DNA from: Pseudomonadota bacterium
GTDB lineage: Bacteria > Pseudomonadota > Gammaproteobacteria > Burkholderiales > Burkholderiaceae_C
Assembly: GCA_023410975.1 (NCBI GenBank)
Contig: JAEYPG010000397.1
Span: 1 to 11,351, forward strand
DNA: 11,351 nucleotides
Direction: 5' to 3'
The stretch's first letter is position 1, and each line of letters opens with the position of its first letter. The translations under genes and the position numbers were made by a program. Shown piece by piece: positions 1 to 5,530 of this stretch. The notes under the pieces are model-generated. The model had not been told where the DNA came from. It ran no database searches and was given only the letters and a program-made list of their open reading frames with translations.

Positions 1-2
1 CG

Positions 3-374
3 GAAAACCTCTTCTTCCAGCCCATCTTCGACCTGGAGAGCGCCCGCCTGGCCTTCGGCCGCGTCGCGCTGCTCGGCGACGCCGCCTTCGTGGCCCGGCC
101 GCATTGCGGCATGGGCGTGACCAAGGCGGCAGGCGACGCCATGGCGCTGGCCCAGGCCCTGGGCGTCAGCCCCGACGTGGCCCAGGCGCTGCAAGCCTAC
201 GAGCGGCCCCGCGTCGAGTTCGGCAAGTTCATCGTCGGCCACGCTCGCGCGCTGGGCGCCTACATGCAGGCGCAACTGCGCACGCCGCAGGAGCAGGCCA
301 TGGCGGAGCGCTACCGCAGCGTCGAGGCCGTCATGCGGGAAACGGCCGTGTCGCCTGGCGGCCACCACGCGTGA
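3..374 (+). CDS. FAD-dependent aromatic hydroxylase, C-terminal part (5' end outside the window)
   Basis: This is the C-terminal 123 residues of a flavoprotein monooxygenase; the reading frame is open to the left edge, so the start and the N-terminal GxGxxG dinucleotide-binding fold are missing. The visible part carries RVALLGDAAF (bases 60-89), the GD motif in which the Asp contacts the ribityl chain of FAD. It is followed by RPHCGMGVTKAAGDAMALAQAL, the glycine-rich stretch and helix that close over the flavin in the PHBH/salicylate-hydroxylase class. The lead-in PIFDLES and the RPH form resemble the 2,6-dihydroxypyridine 3-hydroxylase-like subgroup, which hydroxylates electron-rich aromatic rings with NAD(P)H and oxygen in the cytoplasm. 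The exact substrate cannot be told from this fragment. The stop codon is 29 bases before the Bug-type gene on the same strand, so the two are probably cotranscribed. The class is secure; the subgroup is tentative. Confidence 0.85.
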   Translation, partial: ENLFFQPIFDLESARLAFGRVALLGDAAFVARPHCGMGVTKAAGDAMALAQALGVSPDVAQALQAYERPRVEFGKFIVGHARALGAYMQAQLRTPQEQAMAERYRSVEAVMRETAVSPGGHHA

Positions 375-403
375 GGCGATGGTCTTGCCGCGGCCGGCGC
401 CCC

Positions 404-1393
404 ATGAAACCCCGTTGGCTGACCGTTGCGCTGGCAACCGGAATGCTGGCAGCGGTACATGACGCGCACGCCCAGGCCTACCCGTCGCAGCCCGTGCGGG
501 TGATCGTTCCCTTCGCACGAGGAGACGGGGCGGACGGCATTGCCAGGCTGGTCATGGAGCGCGCCGGTGTGCTGTTGGGCACGGCGGTCACCTTCGACAA
601 CAGGCCGGGCGCTTCCGGCTTGTCCGGCGTCCAGACCGCCGCCCGGGCGAAGCCGGACGGCCATACCGTCCTGGTGGGTGACCGCGCCCAGGCCCTGGGC
701 ACGGCAGCGCAAGCCGGCAGCAGCCCTGCAGCGCTGCAGCCCGTGGCGAACGTGGCCGCTCTGGCTGCCATGCTGGTGGCCCGACCGTCCGGGCCGTCCG
801 ACCCAGTGCGCCGGTTCCCCGCCCATGCCCAGGCCAGGCCGAAGGCGGTCGTCGTCGCATCGTCCGGACTGGGCCCGCTGCAACAGCGGGCGGATGCGCT
901 GCTTCACCAGGTCACCGGCCCGGACGTGGCGCTGATTCCGTACCGGAGCACCGGCACGGCGCTGGGCGACCTGCTCGCGGGCCACGTGGACATGGCGCTG
1001 GGCACCGCGCCTTCGTTCATGCCGCTGGTCAGGGAGGGCCGGCTGGAGGTCCTGGGTGTGGCCAGCGCAGTGCAGTTGCCCGCGCTGCCCGGCGTGCCCG
1101 CCATCGCAAAGTCGCTGCCCGGCTTCGAGCTGTCCCTCCAGCTGGCCTTGTTCGCGCCCGCCGGCACGCCGACGGCCATCGTCGAGAAGCTGAACGCGGC
1201 AGTCATGCGCGCCTTGTCCGACCCGCAGCTGCGCAGCCGCCTCGGCGCCGAAGGCGCCATCGTGGAAGTCCAGGGGCCCATGCCGTCGCCCGTACAGAAG
1301 GCCCAGTTCGGCCCCTGCCCGGAGCCTCAGCGCTGGTTCGCTGTGCGCCAGGCCGCGAAATCGACGCGGCTCTGCTCGTCCGTGGGCGGGTAG
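404..1393 (+). CDS. Bug/TctC-type periplasmic substrate-binding protein, divergent, with abnormal C-terminus
   Basis: Encodes 329 residues. Residues 1-23 form a signal peptide (KPR, hydrophobic core, AHA before QAYPSQP). The family opening YPSQPVRVIVPFARGDGADG (26-45), the NRPGASG loop (66-72), IPYRSTGTALGDLLAG (178-193) and LFAPAGTP (249-256) identify the tripartite-tricarboxylate-transporter receptor family, whose members bind carboxylates or small aromatics in the periplasm. Two things are odd. The segment around 92-150 is shorter and more degenerate than usual, lacking the typical PYD and lysine-rich helix region. After about residue 286 the expected FAxFIxxExxRW helix is absent, replaced by a proline-rich tail whose last 22 codons and stop run antisense through the end of the convergent RraA-like gene. 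No frameshift that restores the family C-terminus was found in the other two plus frames. No Shine-Dalgarno sequence precedes the ATG. It may be a decaying copy; I list it as a CDS because the frame is open. Confidence 0.6.
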   Translation: MKPRWLTVALATGMLAAVHDAHAQAYPSQPVRVIVPFARGDGADGIARLVMERAGVLLGTAVTFDNRPGASGLSGVQTAARAKPDGHTVLVGDRAQALGTAAQAGSSPAALQPVANVAALAAMLVARPSGPSDPVRRFPAHAQARPKAVVVASSGLGPLQQRADALLHQVTGPDVALIPYRSTGTALGDLLAGHVDMALGTAPSFMPLVREGRLEVLGVASAVQLPALPGVPAIAKSLPGFELSLQLALFAPAGTPTAIVEKLNAAVMRALSDPQLRSRLGAEGAIVEVQGPMPSPVQKAQFGPCPEPQRWFAVRQAAKSTRLCSSVGG

Positions 1394-2043
1394 AGGCCCA
1401 GGATCGAGCGGCCCTGCTGCACCTGCTCGGCCACGAAGTCCTCGAAGGCCGTCATCTCCGTGGCCTCGGCAGCGATCTCCTCGGCCAGGTGTGCCGGGAT
1501 CACCACCACGCCTTCGCCGTCGCCCACCACCACGTCGCCCGGGAACACGGCCACGTCGCCGCAGGCGATGGGCACGTTGATGTCGATGGGCTGGTGGCGC
1601 GTCAGGTTGGTCGGCGCCGAGGGCCGCTGGTGGTAGGCGGGAATGGCGAGCCGGGCGATTTCCGGCGAGTCGCGGAAGCCGCCGTCTGTCACGATGCCCG
1701 CCGCGCCGCGCACCATCAGCCGCGTCACCAGGATCGAGCCGGCCGAGGCGGCGCGCGCGTCCTGCCGGCTGTCGATCACCAGCACCGCGCCGGGCGGGCA
1801 CTCCTCCACGGCGCGGCGCTGCGGATGGGCACGGTCCTGGAAGACGGTGATGGGGTTCAGGTCCTCGCGGGCAGGGATGGTGCGCAGCGTGTAGGCCTCG
1901 CCCACCATGTTGGGCAGCGCGGGATTGAGCGGGCGCACGTCCTGGATGAACTGGCATCGCAGCCCGCGCTTGAACAGCGCGGTGCACAGCGTCGCGGTGC
2001 TGACGTGGCGCAGTTGCTCCAGGGTCTGGGTCTTCACGGTCAT
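1327..2043 (-). CDS. RraA-family protein (4-hydroxy-2-oxo-acid aldolase / 'ribonuclease activity regulator RraA'-like)
   Basis: Encodes 238 residues. It carries the family core VRGAAGIVTDGGFRD (residues 111-125); in class II HMG/CHA aldolases the Arg-Asp pair (R124, D125) binds substrate and divalent metal. Upstream is ASAGSILVTRLM (99-110), matching the GG/GS-containing metal-site loop, and downstream GDGEGVVVIPAHLAEEI (174-190) is typical of the RraA fold. The length suits the longer RraA-like subgroup (about 230-240 residues) rather than E. coli RraA (about 160). Members of the fold cleave 4-hydroxy-4-methyl-2-oxoglutarate or decarboxylate oxaloacetate, while E. coli RraA inhibits RNase E. 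The catabolic neighbours and the intact R-D pair favour an enzyme here. I chose the ATG at 2043 because AGGA sits 8 bases upstream and the family starts at this point. An in-frame extension to 2157 exists but has a non-family, low-complexity leader. The 3' end overlaps the convergent Bug gene by 67 bases. Confidence 0.88.
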   Translation of the reverse strand: MTVKTQTLEQLRHVSTATLCTALFKRGLRCQFIQDVRPLNPALPNMVGEAYTLRTIPAREDLNPITVFQDRAHPQRRAVEECPPGAVLVIDSRQDARAASAGSILVTRLMVRGAAGIVTDGGFRDSPEIARLAIPAYHQRPSAPTNLTRHQPIDINVPIACGDVAVFPGDVVVGDGEGVVVIPAHLAEEIAAEATEMTAFEDFVAEQVQQGRSILGLYPPTDEQSRVDFAAWRTANQR

Positions 2044-2051
2044 GGGCTGAT

Positions 2052-2055
2052 TCCT
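2052..2055 (-). promoter_or_regulatory. Ribosome binding site that sets the RraA-like start
   Basis: AGGA on the minus strand lies 8 bases before the ATG at 2043. It supports this start over the upstream in-frame alternative at 2157. Confidence 0.6.
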
Positions 2056-2203
2056 GGGGAGGTTCCGGCATGGCACAGAGGCTCGTGCCATGTTGCCCCA
2101 GGGTTGCGGCGTGCTGCCCCGAGGGCGGGCCGCCGCCAGCCGGCAGGTCCCATCCATTGGTCAAACCATTCGCGAGGCCGACACAGCCATGGCTGCGACA
2201 CAC

Positions 2204-2220
2204 GATTCAATTTCGGCATC
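2204..2220 (+). promoter_or_regulatory. Candidate LysR-type recognition box (GAT-N11-ATC)
   Basis: GATTCAATTTCGGCATC fits the T-N11-A layout typical of LysR-family recognition sites, with GAT/ATC flanks and a partial dyad. It sits in the shared 277-base region between the divergent RraA-like and Bug genes, and its centre lies about 64 bases upstream of the start predicted from the candidate promoter at 2240-2269, the usual place for a LysR recognition site. A LysR gene closes the rightward unit. The motif is short and could be chance. Confidence 0.28.
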
Positions 2221-2239
2221 GGCCCATCCAGCCATCGCA

Positions 2240-2269
2240 TTGGACCCGCATCGTCGCCGGTGCTGCAAT
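2240..2269 (+). promoter_or_regulatory. Candidate sigma70-like promoter for the Bug-Ldh2 unit
   Basis: TTGGAC, an 18-base spacer and TGCAAT give 4 of 6 matches to each sigma70 hexamer. This would start transcription near 2276 and leave a leader of about 45 bases before the Bug ATG. The match is weak, as expected of an activator-dependent promoter in a GC-rich genome, and is not proof. Confidence 0.22.
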
Positions 2270-2306
2270 GGCTGCGAGGCCTGACGCACAGGCCCGCAGA
2301 CATCAC

Positions 2307-2312
2307 AGGAGA
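2307..2312 (+). promoter_or_regulatory. Ribosome binding site of the intact Bug gene
   Basis: AGGAGA lies 8 bases before the ATG at 2321. It is the strongest Shine-Dalgarno match in the left block, in contrast to the first Bug gene, which has none. Confidence 0.7.
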
Positions 2313-2320
2313 CAAACACC

Positions 2321-3301
2321 ATGGCTTCACGTCGCGCCGCGCTGCAAGCGCTGGCAGCCCTTGCCTTGGCCGCAGCGGGCAGTGTCCAGGCACAGCCCCA
2401 GGCCTGGCCCAGCCGGCCGCTCAAGATCGTCGTGCCCAATGCCGCGGGCGGGACCTCGGACATCATCGCGCGGCTCATCAGCAAGCCACTCAGTGACGCC
2501 CTGGGCGTGCCGGTGATCGTGGAGAACCGCGGCGGTGCGGGCGGCAACATCGGCGCCGCGGCGGTGGCGCAGGCCACCGACCAGCACACCATCCTGCTGT
2601 GCGACGTGGGCGGCCTGTCCATCGCGCCGCTGGTCTACAAGGACATGAGCTACGACGCGGGCCGCGACCTGCAGGGCGTGGCGATGCTGGCCTACGCGCC
2701 GCACCTGCTGGTGGTGCCCACCACGCTGCAGGCTTCCAGCCTGAAGGAGCTCATCGCCCTGTCCAAGACCTCGAAGCTGAACGCCGCGGTGCCGGGCTCG
2801 GGCACGCCGAACCACCTGGCCACCATGCAGCTCGCCCAGCTCACCGGCCTGCGCTGGCAGTACGTGCCCTACAAGGGCGGCGCGCCGGCCGTGGCCGACA
2901 CCATGGCCAACAACACGCAGGTGGTGATGAACGGCATGCCGGCCACGCTGCCGCTGGTGAAGGCCGGCAAGCTCAAGGTCATCGGCGTGTCCAAGGCCAC
3001 GCGCTCGCCGCTGCTGCCCGACGCGCCCACGCTGGCCGAACAGGGCGTGAGCGACTTCGTTTCCGGCACCTGGCAGGGCGTCACGGTGTCGTCCAAGCTG
3101 CCCAAGGAGCACGTGGCGCGGCTGAGCGCCGAGCTTTCGCGCATCGTGCAATCGCCCAGCTTGCGCGCGCAACTGACGGAGGCGGGCATGGAGGTCTCCA
3201 CCATGGGCGCCCAGGAGACGACCGAGTTCATCGCCAAGGAGCGCGCGCGCTGGGCCGCAGTGGTCAAGCAGGCGGGCGGCCAGATCGAGGGGGCGCAATG
3301 A
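2321..3301 (+). CDS. Bug/TctC-type periplasmic substrate-binding protein (intact)
   Basis: Encodes 326 residues, normal for the family. The signal peptide has RR at 4-5, a hydrophobic core at 7-19 and SVQAQ as the likely cleavage region (21-25). The mature protein starts with the family strand WPSRPLKIVVPNAAGGTSD (29-47), then ENRGGAGGNIGAAAVA (68-83), YVPYKGGAPAV (181-191, ligand-binding loop) and LPDAPTLAEQG (232-242). It ends with TEFIAKERARWAAVVKQAG (301-319), the C-terminal helix missing from the other Bug gene here. Such proteins bind carboxylates or related small metabolites. No TctA/TctB membrane subunits are present, so this is an orphan receptor, as is common for the expanded Bug families of Burkholderiales. 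Its stop overlaps the next start (ATGA at 3298-3301), so it is translationally coupled to the Ldh2 gene. The ligand is unknown and is inferred to be the substrate of that dehydrogenase's pathway. Confidence 0.93.
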   Translation: MASRRAALQALAALALAAAGSVQAQPQAWPSRPLKIVVPNAAGGTSDIIARLISKPLSDALGVPVIVENRGGAGGNIGAAAVAQATDQHTILLCDVGGLSIAPLVYKDMSYDAGRDLQGVAMLAYAPHLLVVPTTLQASSLKELIALSKTSKLNAAVPGSGTPNHLATMQLAQLTGLRWQYVPYKGGAPAVADTMANNTQVVMNGMPATLPLVKAGKLKVIGVSKATRSPLLPDAPTLAEQGVSDFVSGTWQGVTVSSKLPKEHVARLSAELSRIVQSPSLRAQLTEAGMEVSTMGAQETTEFIAKERARWAAVVKQAGGQIEGAQ

Positions 3302-4404
3302 CGGCGCGGCAACCGCTGGGCTCGCCGTCCGGGCACGGCGGGCGGCACTACACGGCCGAAGAGCTCACCACGTTCGGACAGGGCCTGTTCGAGGCGGCCG
3401 GCATGGAGCACGACAAGGCCGCCGAGGTGGCGCGGCTGCTGGTGCTCACCGACATGATGGGCCGCCGCACCCACGGCCTGGCGATGGCGCCGCTGTACCT
3501 GGCCGACATCGCCAAGGGCGGCATGGTGTTGCGCGGCGAGCCCGAGGTGGTGGCCGACAGCGGGGCGGCCGTGGTGTGGGACGGCCGCTACCTGCCCGGG
3601 CTGTGGCTGATGAGCCGCGCCATCGAGCTGGGCGTGCGGCGCGCGGCCGAGCTGGGCGTGGTGACAGTGGCGATCCGCAAGAGCCACCACATCGGCTGCC
3701 TGGCGGCGCTGACCAAGCAGGCGGCGGACCGCGGCTGCGTGGCGCTCATCGCCAACTCCGAGCCCGCGGCGCGGCGCGTGGCGCCCTACGGCGGCACCGA
3801 GGCGCTGTTCACGCCGAATCCCTTCGCCGTCGGCTATCCGGGCCCAGAGCATCCGGTGCTGGTGGACATGTGCGCCTCCATCACCACCACGTCCATGACG
3901 CGCCAGAAGCACGCCGCGGGCGAGCTGTTCGAGCACCCGTGGCTGCTGGACGCGCAGGGGCAGCCCACGCGCGATCCCTCCGTGCTGGAGCATGCCGAGC
4001 CGCGCGGCTCGCTGCAGCTGGTCGGCGGCCAGGAGTACGGCCACAAGGGCTTCGGGCTGGCGTTGATGATCGAGGCACTGTCGCAAGGCCTCTCCGGGCA
4101 CGGCCGCCTGGACGAGCCCAGCCGCTGGGGCGGCAACGTGTTCCTGCAGGTCATCGATCCGGCTTTCTTCGCCGGCCGCGAGGCTTTCGTTGCGCAGACC
4201 AGCCACCTGTCGCAGCAGTGCCGCGCCAACCGGCCCATCGATCCGGCCCGGCCGGTGCGCATGCCTGGCGACCAGGCAGCGCAGCTGGAGCGGCAGGCGC
4301 GCGAAGAGGGCATCGCCTATGCGCCGCCGGCGTGGGAGGCGCTCATGGACTGGGCACAGCGCCTGGGCGTGAACGCGCCCGCGGTGGCGCGACCGGTAGA
4401 CTGA
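3298..4404 (+). CDS. Ldh2-family NAD(P)-dependent 2-hydroxy-acid oxidoreductase (malate/L-lactate/ureidoglycolate dehydrogenase type)
   Basis: Encodes 368 residues of the Ldh2 superfamily (AllD, ComC, DpkA, YbiC relatives), cytoplasmic enzymes interconverting 2-oxo and 2-hydroxy acids or reducing cyclic imines. Visible signatures in order are LTDMMGRRTHGLAM (50-63, the family's D-x-x-G-x-x-S/T-H-G segment), KSHHIG (128-133, with H131 matching the catalytic His of the SxHFG motif) and ANSEPAARRVAPYGG (152-166). TPNPFAVGYP (172-181) sits where the usual form is GTNP. LVDMCASITTTSM (188-200) and GQEYGHKGFGLALMIEALS (244-262) complete the core. The departures (T58 for Ser, TPNP for GTNP) suggest a distinct subfamily, so AllD or ComC should not be assumed. 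The start is set by the ATGA overlap with the Bug gene and by GAGG 7 bases upstream. The substrate is not determinable from sequence. Confidence 0.9.
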   Translation: MTARQPLGSPSGHGGRHYTAEELTTFGQGLFEAAGMEHDKAAEVARLLVLTDMMGRRTHGLAMAPLYLADIAKGGMVLRGEPEVVADSGAAVVWDGRYLPGLWLMSRAIELGVRRAAELGVVTVAIRKSHHIGCLAALTKQAADRGCVALIANSEPAARRVAPYGGTEALFTPNPFAVGYPGPEHPVLVDMCASITTTSMTRQKHAAGELFEHPWLLDAQGQPTRDPSVLEHAEPRGSLQLVGGQEYGHKGFGLALMIEALSQGLSGHGRLDEPSRWGGNVFLQVIDPAFFAGREAFVAQTSHLSQQCRANRPIDPARPVRMPGDQAAQLERQAREEGIAYAPPAWEALMDWAQRLGVNAPAVARPVD

Positions 4405-4410
4405 AGCGCA

Positions 4411-4433
4411 GCCCGCGCGTGCCTGCCGCGGGC
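4411..4433 (+). terminator. Hairpin between the Ldh2 and LysR genes
   Basis: GCCCGCG, a 9-base loop and CGCGGGC form a perfect 7-bp G/C-only stem starting 6 bases after the Ldh2 stop codon. There is no T-run after it. It could attenuate transcription into the LysR gene or protect the 3' end of a processed Bug-Ldh2 message. In DNA this rich in GC a 7-bp stem can also arise by chance. Confidence 0.35.
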
Positions 4434-4449
4434 CCTTGCCGCGCCCGCC

Positions 4450-5343
4450 ATGCTCCAGTTCAGCCAGATCCGCTGTTTCGTTGCGCTCGCCACCGAGCTG
4501 CACTTCGGCCGTGCGGCGCAGCGGCTGAACATGACGCAGCCGCCGCTGAGCCGGCAGCTGCAGCAGCTGGAGCACGCGCTGGGCGTGCGGCTGCTGGAGC
4601 GCGGGCCGCATGCGGTGCGCCTGACGCCGGCGGGCCAGGCTTTCCTGCCCGAGGCGCAGCGGCTGCTGGAGGTGGCGCAGTCGGCGGCGCTGGCGGCGCG
4701 GCGTGCCGAGACGGGCGAGGAGGGTTCCATCGCGCTGGGCTACGTGGCCGGCGCCAGCTTCAGCGTGCTGCCCCGCATCGTGGCCGCAGCCGCCGCACAG
4801 CTGCCGCGCGTGCAGATCGTGCTGCGCGACCTGAGCTCCTCGGAACAGCTCGAAGCGCTGCGCACCGGGCGCATCGACGTGGGCGTCGTGCGGCCGCCGG
4901 TGGCCTCGCCCGACCTGGACAGCGCCACGCTGCTGCGCGAGCCCTTCGTCGTGGCCTTGCCCGCGAAGCACCCGCTGGCCGCACGGCGGCGGCTGCAGCT
5001 GCAGGACCTCGATGCGCAGCCGCTGGTGATGTACGAGCCCGGGCAGGGCGGGCGCATGTACGAGCTGCTGACCAGCGTGTTCCACGCCGCCGGCGTGACG
5101 CCGCGCTACGTGCAGTACGTGCGCCAGACCTACTGCATGCTGGGCCTGGTGGCCAGCGGCGTCGGGCTGGCGCTGCTGCAGCGCTCGGCCGGCTGCCTGT
5201 CCATGGAAGGCACCGTCATGCGCCCCATCACGCTGCCCGCGCACGCGGTGTCGGAGCTGTGCCTGGTGTGGCGGCGCAAGGACTCGGAGGAAAAGCCCGT
5301 TGTCGCGCGCTTCGCCGAGCTGGTGCGCGCGGCGATGGCCTGA
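4450..5343 (+). CDS. LysR-type transcriptional regulator
   Basis: Encodes 297 residues, the standard LysR length. The N-terminal winged helix-turn-helix is clear: LQFSQIRCFVALATELHFGR (2-21), AAQRLNMTQPPLSRQLQQLE (22-41) as turn and recognition helix, then LGVRLLERGPHAVRLTPAG (44-62) as the wing. The linker helix runs to about residue 88. The effector-binding domain starts at GSIALGYVAGASFSVLPRIV (92-111), with GRIDVGVVRPP (140-150) and ASGVGLALLQRSA (235-247). This arrangement resembles the BenM/CatM/CbnR group, which responds to aromatic or organic-acid effectors. The gene is codirectional with and 45 bases behind the Ldh2 gene, so it may be expressed with the unit it controls; a candidate target box lies at 2204-2220. 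No good Shine-Dalgarno sequence precedes the ATG. The family is secure; target and effector are inferred. Confidence 0.94.
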   Translation: MLQFSQIRCFVALATELHFGRAAQRLNMTQPPLSRQLQQLEHALGVRLLERGPHAVRLTPAGQAFLPEAQRLLEVAQSAALAARRAETGEEGSIALGYVAGASFSVLPRIVAAAAAQLPRVQIVLRDLSSSEQLEALRTGRIDVGVVRPPVASPDLDSATLLREPFVVALPAKHPLAARRRLQLQDLDAQPLVMYEPGQGGRMYELLTSVFHAAGVTPRYVQYVRQTYCMLGLVASGVGLALLQRSAGCLSMEGTVMRPITLPAHAVSELCLVWRRKDSEEKPVVARFAELVRAAMA

Positions 5344-5416
5344 ATAGCGGCCGGCGTCGGGCGGACAGGAACGATTCCAGCGTGACCATGGCGACCGCCG
5401 ACGCCTGTCTCGCATC

Positions 5417-5453
5417 TGTCCGGCGGCGCCGTGCAACTTGGCGCCGCCGGACA
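5417..5453 (+). terminator. Perfect 14-bp hairpin between the LysR and SDR genes
   Basis: TGTCCGGCGGCGCC (5417-5430), a 9-base loop (GTGCAACTT) and GGCGCCGCCGGACA (5440-5453) form an uninterrupted 14-bp stem. It lies 73 bases after the LysR stop and 77 bases before the SDR start, near the middle of the 187-base spacer. No T-run follows on either strand, so a classical intrinsic terminator is not shown. A Rho-assisted terminator, a 5' leader structure of the SDR gene or a dyad operator are all possible. Confidence 0.5.
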
Positions 5454-5519
5454 TGGGACAACCCGAGTCGGAGCCCTACGCTCCGGGCCACCAACGACCC
5501 GGCGCCAGGCGTCACGAAC

Positions 5520-5525
5520 AGGAAG
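5520..5525 (+). promoter_or_regulatory. Ribosome binding site that sets the SDR start
   Basis: AGGAAG lies 5 bases before the ATG at 5531. It favours this start over an in-frame ATG at 5438, which would add a 31-residue, proline-rich leader absent from the family and would begin inside the hairpin. Confidence 0.65.
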
Positions 5526-5530
5526 ATCCC

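Noticed and set aside
2044..2157. N-terminal extension of the RraA-like protein from an ATG at 2157
   Set aside because: The 38 added residues are Pro/Arg-rich and not family-like, and a good ribosome binding site precedes the ATG at 2043.
2159..2164. TTGACC on the minus strand as a -35 element for the RraA-like gene
   Set aside because: No -10-like hexamer lies 16-18 bases downstream; the region there is GGCTGG-like.
2184..2195. Palindrome CAGCCATGGCTG in the divergent control region
   Set aside because: A 12-bp perfect palindrome with no loop, built around a common NcoI-type word; no evidence ties it to a known operator.
311..2203. A 630-codon open frame on the minus strand covering the first Bug gene and the RraA-like gene
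   Set aside because: Arg/Gly/His/Ala-rich composition with no family motif. It is out of frame with the well-supported RraA-like gene and antisense to the Bug gene, a typical GC-rich shadow.
2869..5454. An 861-codon open frame on the minus strand opposite the Bug, Ldh2 and LysR genes
   Set aside because: Low-complexity Gln/His/Arg/Ala product with no motif. The plus strand carries three clear families here; the length results from the scarcity of stop codons in high-GC antisense frames.
5438..5530. N-terminal extension of the SDR from an ATG at 5438
   Set aside because: It would start inside the 14-bp hairpin and add a proline-rich leader before a complete SDR; AGGAAG supports the ATG at 5531.
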